This document shows positions 8,999 through 22,071 of a stretch of DNA of 64,000 nt, one piece after another; within the stretch, counting starts at the first letter, position 1, and every line of letters begins with the position of its first letter. The notes below the pieces were generated by a model. It did no database searches. It worked only from the letters and a program-made list of their open reading frames with translations, and was not told where the DNA came from. Source of the stretch: Arthrobacter sp. UM1 (GTDB taxonomy: Bacteria > Actinomycetota > Actinomycetes > Actinomycetales > Micrococcaceae); assembly GCF_020483305.1 (NCBI RefSeq), contig NZ_JACWAB010000001.1:434001-498000 (forward strand). Reading direction: 5' to 3'. Position numbers and translations under genes: made by a program.

Positions 8999-9042
8999 GA
9001 GCCGCCGGGCTGCACACCGCGGTGCGCAGTCTCCGGCGGCTC
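8999..9042 (-). terminator. Terminator-like hairpin after rpoZ
   Basis: GAGCCGCCGG (8999-9008) pairs with CCGGCGGCTC (9033-9042). The interior forms a second stem around CACCGCGGTG. It lies between rpoZ and coaBC and probably ends the gmk-rpoZ transcript. No T-run follows. Confidence 0.6.
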
Positions 9043-9063
9043 GTCTCGCTGGACGCGGACGGC

Positions 9064-9324
9064 TCAGGCCTGGCCGCCCTGCGGCTGGACCTCGAGGAGG
9101 CCCTCGTTGAGCTCGCGGAACGCGATGGAGAGCGGCTTCTCGTTGACCTGGGTCTCCACGAGCGGGCCGACGTACTCGAACAGGCCCTCGTGGAGCTGCG
9201 CGTAGTACGCGTTGATCTGGCGCGCACGGCGGGCGCCCTGAATGACGAGCCCGTACTTGCTGTCGGCGACCTTGAGGAGGTCGTCGATCGGCGGGTGGAT
9301 GATGCCGTCGTCGGGAGTGCTCAC
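9064..9324 (-). CDS. rpoZ: RNA polymerase omega subunit
   Basis: An 86-residue omega subunit that helps beta' fold and assemble. The motif [18 protein letters not shown], then GARRARQIN, is the canonical omega core, and [14 protein letters not shown] is the conserved C-terminal half. The start is GTG at 9324. It lies 47 bases downstream of gmk on the same strand, the standard gmk-rpoZ-coaBC-metK order of Actinobacteria. Confidence 0.95.
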   Translation of the reverse strand: MSTPDDGIIHPPIDDLLKVADSKYGLVIQGARRARQINAYYAQLHEGLFEYVGPLVETQVNEKPLSIAFRELNEGLLEVQPQGGQA

Positions 9325-9371
9325 GCAATCACTCTTTCTCGGTGAGGATTCTTTTCTGGCCTGGGGCGGTC

Positions 9372-9953
9372 CTACGCGGTGCGCGGAGCGATCCCCATGC
9401 TCTGGACAAGCTCTGCGGCGGCGACGTCGACGTGCTCGTTGACGATGGTCTGATCGAACTCGGACTCAGCCGCGAGCTCCAGTCTAGCGGTTTCGAGGCG
9501 GCGCTGCTGTTCTTCGGGGCTCTCCGTGCCGCGTCCCGTGAGACGCGCCACAAGCTCCTCCCAGGACGGCGGCGCGAGAAACACGAAATGCGCCCCGGGA
9601 AGGGCCTCGCGGACCTGGCGGGCCCCCTGCAGGTCGATCTCGAGGAGCACCCTCTTCCCGGCCGCGGCCGCCTCCTCCACCGTGTGCTTGAGCGTCCCGT
9701 ACTTGTTGAGACCGTGGACGGTGGCCCATTCGAGGAAGGCGCCCTGCTCGATGTACTGCTCGAACTGCTCCTGCGAGAGGAAGTGGTAGTGAACCCCGTC
9801 GATCTCGCCCGGGCGCGGGCTCCGCGTCGTCGCCGAGACGGAGAGGGAGACCTCCGGGTAGTTGTCCCGCACGAAGGTGGAGACGGTGCCCTTGCCCACG
9901 GCCGTGGGACCGGCCAGGACGGTGATGCTCCCTGAGGGGGCTGGCTTGCTCAT
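9372..9953 (-). CDS. gmk: Guanylate kinase
   Basis: Phosphorylates GMP to GDP. The 193 residues begin with the P-loop [10 protein letters not shown] (about residues 14-23). They carry the GMP-binding stretch [19 protein letters not shown] and the lid region [23 protein letters not shown] precedes the ATG. The gene directly follows pyrF without the mihF gene that usually separates them. The ATG overlaps the stop of a 19-codon open frame (9950-10009). Confidence 0.97.
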   Translation of the reverse strand: MSKPAPSGSITVLAGPTAVGKGTVSTFVRDNYPEVSLSVSATTRSPRPGEIDGVHYHFLSQEQFEQYIEQGAFLEWATVHGLNKYGTLKHTVEEAAAAGKRVLLEIDLQGARQVREALPGAHFVFLAPPSWEELVARLTGRGTESPEEQQRRLETARLELAAESEFDQTIVNEHVDVAAAELVQSMGIAPRTA

Positions 9954-10009
9954 GTGCTCCTCGTTCTCGCGGCAGGGTCGCCGGGCACCGCTCCGGGCGC
10001 CTCCGGCAT
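9950..10009 (-). other. Possible 19-residue open frame coupled to gmk
   Basis: An ATG at 10009 opens a 19-codon frame whose TGA overlaps the gmk start (ATGA). TAGACT (10018-10023) lies 8 bases before the ATG. It could be a small leaderless upstream frame that feeds ribosomes to gmk, or chance. No homology is recognised. Confidence 0.2.
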
Positions 10010-10010
10010 G

Positions 10011-10100
10011 TCACCCGAGTCTAGTCGACGGCCTGGCGCCCGGCCCGGCTGCGGCCTTGCGGAGGGCGGCGGCCCGGCCTGCCGCGTGAGGCGAGCTCAC
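10011..10100 (-). pseudogene. Possible remnant of mihF (integration host factor)
   Basis: A GTG-initiated 29-codon frame in the pyrF-gmk gap contains RAAALRKAAAGPGAR. Against the N-terminal helix of actinobacterial MihF as I recall it (RAAALEKAAAARRAR), 11 of 15 residues match, and the location is where mihF normally sits. The rest of MihF (the H2TH-like core) is missing and the frame ends at TGA. Alanine-rich matches arise by chance in GC-rich DNA, so this is tentative. Confidence 0.22.
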
Positions 10101-10127
10101 CGGCGGGTCCGGCTGCCCCCCCTGCTC

Positions 10128-10945
10128 TCAGAGGCTCGCGCGCACCTCGCGGAAGCGCTCGAGCATGCCGCCCTCGCGCGCGCCGTGCTTGAGGATGTCC
10201 CGGCTGCTCGGCGCGAGCACCTTGCGGTAGTCCTCGCCGAAGGACCGCTTGAGGTCCTCCGCCGTGGCGCCCTGGGCGCCGAGGCCCGGCGTGAGGAAGG
10301 AGCCCTCGACGGCGCCGAGGTCGATCCCCAGCTCCGCCGCCGCGCCCGCCGTCGTCGCCCCGATGACGAGCCCCACGTGGCCGCCCGTCCGGCTCTCGGC
10401 CGCCGCCGCGTCGATGACGCCCTTGGCCACGGACTCGGAGCCGCCCCGGTGCTGGACGCTCGCGCCTTCGGGGTTGGAGGTGAGGGCCAGGACGTAGACG
10501 CCCTTGCCGCGCTCCCGCGCCAGGTCGAGGGCCGGGCGCAGGGACTCGAAGCCGAGGTACGGGGAGAGCGTCACGGCGTCCGCTTCGAGCGCCGAGCCCT
10601 CCCCCAGCCAGGCGTCCGCGTAGCCGGCCATCGTGGAGCCGATGTCCCCGCGCTTGGCGTCGGCGAGGACGAGGGCGCCCTTCTGCCGCAGCGCGCCCAT
10701 CGTCTCCTCGAGGACCGCAAACCCCTGGGACCCGAAGCGCTCGAAGAAGGAGACCTGCGGCTTGAAGACCGCGGCCTCGTCCCCGAGCTCCTCGACGACG
10801 CGCCGGGAGAACTCCCGCAGCGAGGCGATGTCGTCCTTCAGCCCCCACGCCTCGAGCAGCGAGGCGTGGGGGTCGATGCCCACGCAGAGGCGGCCGCGCT
10901 CGGCGACCGTCTCCGCCACGCGATCCCGGTACGAGGGCCGGCCCG

Positions 10946-10949
<4 letters not shown>
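10128..10949 (-). CDS. pyrF: Orotidine 5'-phosphate decarboxylase (subfamily 2)
   Basis: Converts OMP to UMP, the last step of de novo pyrimidine synthesis. The 273 residues show the long (mycobacterial-type) subfamily signatures: [23 protein letters not shown] and the catalytic [12 protein letters not shown] block with its Lys and Asp residues. A C-terminal [12 protein letters not shown] and [10 protein letters not shown] follow. I chose GTG at 10949, which overlaps the carB TGA as GTGA, so translation is coupled. It is the last gene of the pyr operon here. Confidence 0.96.
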
Positions 10950-14274
<3,325 letters not shown>

Positions 14275-14275
<1 letters not shown>

Positions 14276-15465
14276 TACTTCACCTTCTTGGTCGATGCGG
14301 AGCCCATGAGCTCGATGAAACGGTCGAACAGGTAGGCCGCGTCATGGGGGCCAGCGGCGGCCTCCGGGTGGTACTGGACGGAGAACGCGGGGATGTCGAG
14401 GCACTCGAGGCCCTCCACCACGTCGTCGTTGAGGCTGATGTGCGAGACCCGCACCCGCCCGTAGTCTCCGTGCGGGGCCCGAGTGGGCTCTCCCTTCGGC
14501 GCGTCCACGGCGAAGCCGTGGTTCTGCGCCGTGATCTCCACCTTGCCCGTGGTGAGGTCCATGACGGGCTGGTTGATGCCGCGGTGGCCGTACGGGAGCT
14601 TGTACGTCCCGAAGCCGAGCGCGCGGCCGAGGATCTGGTTGCCGAAGCAGATGCCGAAGTACGGGATCCCTGCGTCCAGCACCCGGCGCAGCAGCTCGAT
14701 CTGCTCCACGGCCGTCTGCGGGTCGCCCGGGCCGTTGGACATGAAGAACCCGTCCGGGCCCACGGCCGTCACGTCCTCGAAGGAGGCCGTGGCCGGCAGC
14801 ACGTGGACGCGCACGCCGCGCTCGGCCATCCGGACGGGCGTCATCGCCTTGAGACCGAGGTCCACGGCGACGACGTCCGCCACCGGCTCCCCCTCCCAGC
14901 CGTGGTCCTTCGGCTCGACGACGTAGGCGCTCTCCGCCGTCACGCCCTCGGCGAGCTTGGCGCCGCTCATCTGGGGCGCGGACGTGACGCGCTCGAGCAG
15001 CTCGCTCACCGGGCGCTGCGCCGCCTCGCCGGAGAAGATGCCGGCGCGCATCGTGGCGTGCTCGCGCAGGTGCCGGGTGATCGCGCGGGTGTCGATCCCG
15101 GAGATGCCGACGACGCCGTCCTTGACGAGCTCCTCGTCCAGGGTGCGCTGGCTGCGCCAGTTGGACGGCCGGCGGGCGGGGTCCCGGACGACGTAGCCGG
15201 CCACCCAGATGCGGCGGGACTCCGCGTCCTCGTCGTTGACGCCCGTGTTGCCGATGTGCGGGGCCGTCTGGACGACGATCTGCCGCGCGTAGGACGGGTC
15301 CGTCAGGGTCTCCTGGTAGCCGGTCATGCCCGTCGAGAAGACGATCTCGCCGAGCGTCTCGCCGCGGGCGCCGTAGGCGTCCCCCTCGAACGTGACGCCG
15401 TCCTCGAGGACGAGGACAGCCCGGTCTCCGCGGCCGGGGGCCGGGGTTCGCGTGTCGTTACTCAT
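14275..15465 (-). CDS. carA: Carbamoyl-phosphate synthase small (glutaminase) subunit
   Basis: Hydrolyses glutamine to supply ammonia to CarB. About 396 residues: the N-terminal CarA domain ([21 protein letters not shown]) is followed by a class I glutamine amidotransferase domain. That domain has [10 protein letters not shown], the nucleophile Cys in YFGICFGNQ, and the His/Glu of [15 protein letters not shown] at 15465 is chosen because AGGAG lies 10 bases upstream; a TTG at 15474 would add three residues but leaves almost no spacing. The start overlaps the end of the upstream PH-like gene. Confidence 0.97.
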
Positions 15466-16015
15466 GGTCGTCAAACTCCTGGTGATGAGCGGATCCCTGG
15501 GTGGAGGGCTCGTGGAAACGGACGATGTGCGGGTAGAGCTCGCGGGCCGCGTCGACGAACCGCTGGGTGTCCGAGGCGTAGCGGGCGCGGAACCCGGACG
15601 TGACCATGTCCGAGCCGAGCAGCCACGTCACGGTGATGAGGCCCTTCTTCTCGACGAACTTGCCCACGATCCCGTCTCCCCGCTCGACGTGGACGAGGTC
15701 GTGGGACGGGATGAAGAAGTCGGTGTCGGCGCTGCGGGCGAGGACGATCCCGCTCGGCAGCACCTCGAGCGAGCCGAGGCTCTTGACGCCGAGGCCGTAG
15801 CGGCCGACCCGCTCGAAGGAGCGGTCCGCGAGGGTCGTGGAGACGTACTCCCCCTCGACCGCGAGCACCGGCGTGCGGGACTCGCACGGCACCTGGTTGG
15901 CCGGCTCGAGCTCCGAAGGCGTGCGGAGGCGCCGGAGGAACGAGAGGACGATGAGCGAGCAGACCGCCGCGACGCAGAGGCCCCCGACGATGAGGGACAG
16001 AACGGGAGTGCTCAT
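15458..16015 (-). CDS. Membrane-anchored PH-like domain protein between pyrC and carA
   Basis: A protein of 185 residues with one N-terminal membrane helix (about residues 6-26, [22 protein letters not shown]) and a cytoplasmic part rich in beta-strands. It resembles the PH-like export or membrane protein found between pyrC and carA in other Actinobacteria (Rv1382 in Mycobacterium tuberculosis). Its role there is unknown. The start is ATG 2 bases after the pyrC stop; an in-frame GTG at 16021 would overlap that stop as GTGA. The C-terminus overlaps the carA start. The fixed place in the pyr operon is the only functional hint. Confidence 0.75.
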   Translation of the reverse strand: MSTPVLSLIVGGLCVAAVCSLIVLSFLRRLRTPSELEPANQVPCESRTPVLAVEGEYVSTTLADRSFERVGRYGLGVKSLGSLEVLPSGIVLARSADTDFFIPSHDLVHVERGDGIVGKFVEKKGLITVTWLLGSDMVTSGFRARYASDTQRFVDAARELYPHIVRFHEPSTQGSAHHQEFDDHE

Positions 16016-16017
16016 GC

Positions 16018-17365
16018 TCACCGCGCCGCCGGGTGGGCCGTGGCGAGCTCGCCGTCCAGCACAGTCGGGTGCCCGTGGAACAGGGTCGCGACGACGCGCG
16101 CCGGCAGCTCCATCCCGTGGAACGGCGAGTTCCGGCCCTTCGTGGCCATCGCGCTCGCGTCCACCGTCCGCGAGGCCTCCGGGTCCACGAGGGTGATGTT
16201 CGCCGGGGAGCCGACGGCGAGGCTCTGGCCCTGGTCGGCCAGGCCGCCGATCCGCGCCGGCGTCGTCGACATGATCTCCGCGAGGCGGTCCCAGCCGATG
16301 AGGCCCGTCTCCACGAGGGTCTTGACCACGACGCTGAGGGCCGTCTCGAGGCCCGTCATCCCCATGGCCGCCTGGGTCCACTCGCAGGACTTCGTGTTCT
16401 CGGTGTGCGGGGCGTGGTCCGTGCCGATGACGTCGATGACGCCGTCCGCGACGGCCTGCCGCAGCGCCTCGACGTCCTTGCGGGTGCGCAGCGGCGGATT
16501 CACCTTGTACACCGGGTTGAACGACTCGACGAGCTCGTCCGTGAGGAGGAGGTGGTGCGGGGTGACCTCGGCGGTCACGTTGATCCCGCGCGACTTGGCC
16601 CAGCGAATGACCTCCACGGAGCCCGCCGTCGAGACGTGGCAGACGTGCAGGCGGGAGGAGACGTGGTCCGCCAGGAGGACATCCCGGGCGATGACCGCCT
16701 CCTCGGCGACGGCGGGCCAGCCGACGAGGCCCAGGGTCGCGGAGACGTCTCCCTCGTTCATCTGGGCGCCCTCAGTGAGGCGGGGCTCCTGGGCGTGCTG
16801 GGCCACGAAGCCGTCGAAGGCCTTGACGTACTCGAGCGCCCGGCGCATGATCGCGGCGTCGTGCACGCACATGCCGTCGTCGGAGAACATGCGCACGGCG
16901 GCCGTGGAGTCCGCCATCGCGCCGAGGTCCGCGAGCTGCTCGCCCGCGAGGCCCTTCGTCACGGCCCCCACCGGACGGACCTCCGCCCATCCGGCCGCGC
17001 GGGCCGCGGTGTAGACCTGCTCGACGACGCCCGCGGAGTCCGCCACCGGCGTGGAGTTGGCCATGGCGAAGACCGCCGTGAAGCCGCCCTTGGCGGCCGC
17101 CTGGGTCCCGGTGAGGACCGTCTCGGCGGCCTCCTTGCCGGGCTCGCGGAGGTGGACGTGGAGGTCCACGAATCCGGGGAGGGCGATGAGGCCCTCGGCG
17201 TCGATGACACGGGCGTCCTCCGGGGCTTCGACGGCGCCGGGCGCGCCGACCTCGGCGATGAGGCCGTCTGTGACGAGGAGGTCCTGGGGCTCGGCGCCGA
17301 GCACGCGGGCGCCGCGGATGAGCACAGAGCCCTGGGCCGGGCCGAACTGGGAGACAGAGGCTGCG

Positions 17366-17373
<8 letters not shown>
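16018..17373 (-). CDS. pyrC: Dihydroorotase
   Basis: Cyclises carbamoyl aspartate to dihydroorotate. The 451 residues are of the amidohydrolase (class I) type. The zinc ligands are in [10 protein letters not shown], a TDHAPHT motif lies near residue 310, and GRNSPFHG lies near the end. Its 5' end overlaps pyrB by 8 bp and it runs into the PH-like gene, so it is part of the pyr operon. Length and motifs are normal. Confidence 0.97.
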
Positions 17374-18357
<984 letters not shown>

Positions 18358-18361
<4 letters not shown>

Positions 18362-18975
18362 CGGGCCTCACCTCCGCGGGCGTCCGAGCCGTCCACGATG
18401 GAGACCCAGTTGCGGCCCTCGCCGTCGGACTCCTCGAGGCGCACGGTGACGCGCTCCTGAGAGGAGGAGGGGAGGTTGCGGCCCACGTGGTCCGCGCGGA
18501 TCGGGAGCTCGCGGTGTCCGCGATCCACGAGGACCGCGAGGCGGACGCGGGCGGGGCGGCCGAGCTCCACGAGGGCGTCGAGCGCCGCGCGGATGGTCCG
18601 GCCGGAGTAGAGGACGTCGTCCACGAGGACCACGGTCTTGCCGTCGATCCCCGCCTCCGGGATGAACGTGGGCTTCGGCTCGCGGAAGCCCGCCGAGTGC
18701 AGGTCGTCCCGGTACATCGTCACATCGAGCTGGCCGACGATCTGCTCCGGATCCACCTCCGGTGCGGAGGCCGCGATCCGGCGCGCGAGGCGCTGGGCCA
18801 GCGGATAGCCTCGGGAGGCGATGCCGAGCAGGACGAGGTCCTCCACGCCCTTGTTCGCCTCGATGATCTCGAACGCCATGCGGGTCACCGCACGGTCGAT
18901 CTCTGCGGCGGAGAGCACCTGGCGGCCTTCGGGCGCCGGCGTCTCCGCGCTCTGGTCTCGGTCGCTGCCGACCAT
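18358..18975 (-). CDS. pyrR: Bifunctional pyr operon RNA-binding regulator / uracil phosphoribosyltransferase
   Basis: PyrR senses UMP/UTP and binds pyr mRNA; many homologues also convert uracil and PRPP to UMP. The 205 residues contain the PRPP-binding motif [14 protein letters not shown] (about 114-127), with [10 protein letters not shown] and [10 protein letters not shown] upstream. It heads the pyrR-pyrB-pyrC-PH-carA-carB-pyrF operon. A PyrR-type RNA loop (18994-19005) lies a few bases 5' of the GGAAGGA ribosome binding site, which points to translational feedback on its own operon. This mechanism is known from mycobacterial PyrR; here it is inferred from sequence. Confidence 0.96.
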
Positions 18976-18984
18976 GGAACCACG

Positions 18985-19007
18985 TCCTTCCCCGCCTCAC
19001 GGGACGG
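18985..19007 (-). promoter_or_regulatory. PyrR-binding RNA loop beside the pyrR ribosome binding site
   Basis: On the minus strand GUCCCGUGAGGC (18994-19005) matches the conserved PyrR-binding core RUCCNGNGAGGY at every defined position. CCG and CGG flank it and can close a stem. The Shine-Dalgarno GAAGGA (18985-18990) starts 3 bases downstream, and the start codon is 9 bases after that. CGUCC at 19003-19007 could also pair with GGACG over the ribosome binding site. This fits translational control of pyrR by UMP-bound PyrR. Confidence 0.7.
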
Positions 19008-19120
19008 TCCTTAAAGGGTGTTCGATCAGAACTGGCTATTCGATTGTGCGGGCTGCGCGCCCTGTCCGGGTCCAGCCTACGCCACTCGCCGGCGGCCGGA
19101 CGCCGCGAGGCCCGGCCGCC

Positions 19121-19180
19121 GTCGGGAGCCCCTCCGTCAGGGGGCCGTCCGTCAGGAGGCCCTCCGTCAGGGGGTTGGGC
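19121..19180 (-). repeat. Four degenerate 15-bp tandem units at the nusB 3' end
   Basis: Units starting at 19121, 19136, 19151 and 19166 share GTCAGGxGGCCxTCC-like sequence on the plus strand. The last unit contains the nusB stop codon, and two further units repeat the same TGA in frame. A 15-bp period keeps the frame. Confidence 0.75.
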
Positions 19181-19604
19181 CGACGATGCTCGGCTTCAGC
19201 GACTGGAGCCGCGAGAGCAGACCGTTGACGAAGGAGGGCGACTCGTCCGTGGACAGCTCCCTGGCGATGTCCGTGGCCTCCTTGACCGCGACGGCCTCCG
19301 GGACGTTCTCCGGGTCCCCGTAGAGGACCTCCCATGCGCCGACGCGCAGGACGGCGCGGTCCACGTTCGGCATGCGGTCCAGCGTCCAGCCGCGGGAGTA
19401 CGTGGAGAGCAGCTCGTCGATCTCGTCCCGGTGCTCGGCGACGCCGAGGACGATCCGGCGCGTCAGCGGGTTGATGGACTGCTCCGTCTGCGCGAGGCGG
19501 AGCTCCATGATCTCCGTGACGGACGCCTGCTTGGCGTCTGCCTCGAAGAGGATGTCCACCGCGCGGCGACGGGCCTTGCCGCGAGAGGTGACGTAGGGGC
19601 TCAC
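19167..19604 (-). CDS. nusB: Transcription antitermination factor NusB
   Basis: NusB pairs with S10 (NusE) on boxA RNA in rRNA antitermination. The 145 residues show the all-helical family sequence: [13 protein letters not shown], then [21 protein letters not shown] and the C-terminal [14 protein letters not shown] with [12 protein letters not shown] at 19604 overlaps the efp stop as GTGA. The 3' end runs into a 15-bp tandem repeat array, so the last few residues (GPTP) may be recent additions. Confidence 0.96.
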   Translation of the reverse strand: MSPYVTSRGKARRRAVDILFEADAKQASVTEIMELRLAQTEQSINPLTRRIVLGVAEHRDEIDELLSTYSRGWTLDRMPNVDRAVLRVGAWEVLYGDPENVPEAVAVKEATDIARELSTDESPSFVNGLLSRLQSLKPSIVGPTP

Positions 19605-20164
19605 TCGGAGACTCGACCGAGGTAGTCGCCGCTGCGGGTGTCCACCTTGACCTTGGTGTTCTGCTCCACGAAGAGCGGAACCTGGATGGTGTGGCCGGTC
19701 TCGAGGGTGGCCGGCTTGGTGCCCGCGGAGGAGCGGTCTCCCTGGAGGCCCGGCTCGGTGTAGGTGATCTCGAGGACCACCGACGGCGGGAGCTCGAGGT
19801 AGAGCGCCGAGCCCTCGTACATGGCGATCGTGGCCATCTGGCCCTCGAGCATGTAGTTCGCGGCGTCGCCGACCACAGCGCCCGGGATGGTGAGCTGGTC
19901 GTAGTCGCTCGTGTCCATGAACACGTAGTCCTCGCCGTCCTGGTACAGGTACTGGTAGTCCCGGCGGTCCACCGTGGCGGTCTCGACCTTGGCGCCTGCG
20001 TTGAACGTCTTGTCCACGACCTTGCCCGAGAGCACGTTGCGCAGCTTCGTGCGGACGAAGGCGCCGCCCTTGCCCGGCTTGACGTGCTGGAACTCGAGAA
20101 CGCTCCAGAGGTTGCCCTCGAGCTTGAGAACGGTGCCGTTCTTGATGTCGTTGGTAGTCGCCAC
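19601..20164 (-). CDS. efp: Translation elongation factor P
   Basis: EF-P relieves ribosome stalling at polyproline. The 187 residues begin with the KOW-like domain; the tip of its loop reads [15 protein letters not shown], where the Lys near residue 32 is the usual modification site. Two OB domains follow. The actinobacterial type often works without a lysyl modification enzyme; none is seen nearby. The start is GTG at 20164 after GAAGAGAGAG. It is coupled to nusB. A good -10 (TAGAAT) lies about 90 bases upstream. Confidence 0.97.
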   Translation of the reverse strand: MATTNDIKNGTVLKLEGNLWSVLEFQHVKPGKGGAFVRTKLRNVLSGKVVDKTFNAGAKVETATVDRRDYQYLYQDGEDYVFMDTSDYDQLTIPGAVVGDAANYMLEGQMATIAMYEGSALYLELPPSVVLEITYTEPGLQGDRSSAGTKPATLETGHTIQVPLFVEQNTKVKVDTRSGDYLGRVSE

Positions 20165-20176
20165 GAATCTCTCTCT

Positions 20177-20254
20177 TCAGTCTCGGTTGCGCGCCGCCCG
20201 CAGGCGGCGAAGTCTGGCCACGGCCTCTCGCGTCAGCGGGGCCTCCGCGTCCAT
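20177..20254 (-). other. Short open frame in the aroB-efp gap
   Basis: An ATG at 20254 opens 25 codons rich in Arg and Ala (REAVARLRRLRAARNRD at the end). The frame is continuous with aroB, whose TAG at 20291-20293 is followed by 37 open codons. It could be a readthrough tail, a relic of a lost gene, or chance. The -10 box of efp overlaps the ATG, which argues against a leaderless gene. Confidence 0.15.
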
Positions 20255-20258
20255 TCTA
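20253..20258 (-). promoter_or_regulatory. -10 box TAGAAT of the efp-nusB unit
   Basis: TAGAAT on the minus strand lies about 90 bases upstream of the efp GTG. It is a close match to TATAAT in otherwise GC-rich DNA. No strong -35 is visible 17 bases away. Confidence 0.4.
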
Positions 20259-20290
20259 CGGCGTGCGGCCCGCTTCTCTGCGCTGCGGCG

Positions 20291-21436
20291 CTACTCCGCG
20301 ATCTCCTGGTACGCCGCGAAGAGCACCGAGGCGTCCGGGACGTCGAGGACCGTCGGGGATCCGATGCCCGTGAGGACCACGAACCGCAGCATGCTCCCGC
20401 GGGACTTCTTGTCCCTCTTCATCCCCTCGAGCAGCGCCTGCCAGCGGTCCCCGCGGTACGTCGTCGGGAGCCCCACGAGCCGGAGGATCCTCAAGTGGCG
20501 CTCCGCGTCCTCCTCGGAGAGGCGGCCCATCGAGCGGGCGAGCTCCGAGGCGAAGGCCATGCCGACGGCGACGGCGGCGCCGTGGCGCCACTGGTACCGC
20601 TCCGCGAGCTCGATCGCGTGCGCCAGGGTGTGCCCGTAGTTGAGGAACTCGCGCTGCCCGGACTCCTTGAAGTCCCGGGAGACGATCTCCGCCTTGACGG
20701 CGATGGCACGCTGGACGAGCTCCTCGAGCACCGGGCTGGTCGGGTCGAGGGCCGCCTCCGGCTCGGCCTCGATGAGGTCGAGGATCTCCGGGTCCCGGAT
20801 GAATCCGCACTTGATGACCTCGGCCATGCCGTTGACCAGCTCGTTCTTCGGCAGGGTGCCGAGCGCGTCGAGGTCGGCGAGGACCGCCGCCGGCGCGTAG
20901 AACGTGCCCACGAGGTTCTTGCCCTCGGCCGTGTTGATGGCGGTCTTGCCGCCCACCGCCGCGTCCACCATGCCGAGGAGGCTCGTGGGGAGGTGGACGA
21001 CCCGGACGCCGCGCAGCCAGGTCGAGGCCACGAACCCGGCCACATCGGTCACCGCACCGCCTCCCACGGAGACGATCGCGTCGGTCCGGGTGAAGTCGTT
21101 CTGGCCCAGCACCTGCCAGCAGAAGCCGGCCACCTGGAGGTGCTTGGCCTCTTCGGCGTCGGGGATCTCGGCCGTGAAGGACTCGTACCCGTGGGCGGCG
21201 AGGTCCTCGCGGACGGCGTCGCCCGTGGAGCGCAGCGCCCGGGGGTGGATGACGAGAACCTTGGCCGCCCGCTCGCCGAGGTGCTCGGGGAGACTCCCGA
21301 GAAGGCCGCGGCCGACGACGACCGGGTACTCGTCAGTGCCGGCGCCGACCCGGATGCTCCACGGACCGCCCTTCGCCTGCTCGGCTCCCTGCACGTGGTG
21401 CTCGGACTGCTCTGCCATGCCTGTCTGCTCCGTCAT
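20291..21436 (-). CDS. aroB: 3-Dehydroquinate synthase
   Basis: Second shikimate-pathway step, from DAHP to 3-dehydroquinate, NAD- and metal-dependent. About 381 residues: [22 protein letters not shown] is the NAD-binding hallmark (split here as GGGAVTD), then [17 protein letters not shown], with metal ligands in [12 protein letters not shown] chose ATG at 21436, which overlaps the aroK stop. The first 30 residues are a Gln/Glu-rich extension before the conserved start at WSIRVG. The gene ends the aroE-aroC-aroK-aroB unit. Confidence 0.95.
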   Translation of the reverse strand: MTEQTGMAEQSEHHVQGAEQAKGGPWSIRVGAGTDEYPVVVGRGLLGSLPEHLGERAAKVLVIHPRALRSTGDAVREDLAAHGYESFTAEIPDAEEAKHLQVAGFCWQVLGQNDFTRTDAIVSVGGGAVTDVAGFVASTWLRGVRVVHLPTSLLGMVDAAVGGKTAINTAEGKNLVGTFYAPAAVLADLDALGTLPKNELVNGMAEVIKCGFIRDPEILDLIEAEPEAALDPTSPVLEELVQRAIAVKAEIVSRDFKESGQREFLNYGHTLAHAIELAERYQWRHGAAVAVGMAFASELARSMGRLSEEDAERHLRILRLVGLPTTYRGDRWQALLEGMKRDKKSRGSMLRFVVLTGIGSPTVLDVPDASVLFAAYQEIAE

Positions 21437-22071
21437 CCCTGCCTGGTCTCCCTGCTCTGCTCGTCGGCCTTCGCTGCTGCGCTCCCCTGTGCGGGGCTCC
21501 CCTGTGCGGCGCTCCCCGGTTCGAGGCCGCTGTTCCCGAACAGGGCCCGGATCCGCTCGACGACCGCCTCGGGCCGCCGACTCGAGGCCCGCGTGACGTC
21601 CACGGTCACGGTGGCCAGGCGCTCGTAGGTCGACCGGCGACGATCGTACACTCTCTCCCACGCCTCGACCGGGTTCTCCGCGAGCAGCGGACGCCGGCGG
21701 TCCCGCGTGATGAAGGGGCGGACGGTCTCGGCGTCCGTCTCGAGGTAGACGACGAACTCGTCGGCGAGCAGCTGCTGCGTGCCTGCGTCCAGGACCGCTC
21801 CCCCGCCGAGGGAGACGACGACGCCGTCTCGGGAGAGCGCCTTCGCCACGATCCGGGCCTCGGCCTCGCGGAAGTAGTTCTCCCCGAGGGAGGCGAAGAC
21901 CGCGGAGATCGGCCCGTTCTTGCGCTCGAACTCCTGATCCGTGTCCACCTCGGTGAGGCCGAGCGCGCTCGCAAGCCGCGACCCGATGGTGGACTTGCCG
22001 GCGGCCATGGGGCCGATGAGGACGATCCTCCGCGGGGCCGCGCCGGACTCGGGCTCCGGCTTCCCCCTCAT
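21433..22071 (-). CDS. aroK: Shikimate kinase
   Basis: Phosphorylates shikimate with ATP. About 212 residues: P-loop [16 protein letters not shown], the shikimate-binding DTDQEFE and GGGAV, and the lid [11 protein letters not shown] at 22071 overlaps the aroC stop (ATGA), and the end overlaps aroB the same way. The C-terminal tail beyond about residue 185 is a low-complexity [15 protein letters not shown] segment encoded by 15-bp repeats, absent from typical AroK proteins. Confidence 0.95.
   Translation of the reverse strand: MRGKPEPESGAAPRRIVLIGPMAAGKSTIGSRLASALGLTEVDTDQEFERKNGPISAVFASLGENYFREAEARIVAKALSRDGVVVSLGGGAVLDAGTQQLLADEFVVYLETDAETVRPFITRDRRRPLLAENPVEAWERVYDRRRSTYERLATVTVDVTRASSRRPEAVVERIRALFGNSGLEPGSAAQGSPAQGSAAAKADEQSRETRQG
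21473..21517 (-). repeat. 15-bp in-frame tandem repeat near the aroK 3' end
   Basis: Three 15-bp units (21473-21487, 21488-21502, 21503-21517) share GCGxxGCTCCCC on the plus strand. The last two differ at a single base. They encode the repeated GSxAQ pentapeptide in the AroK tail. Confidence 0.75.
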
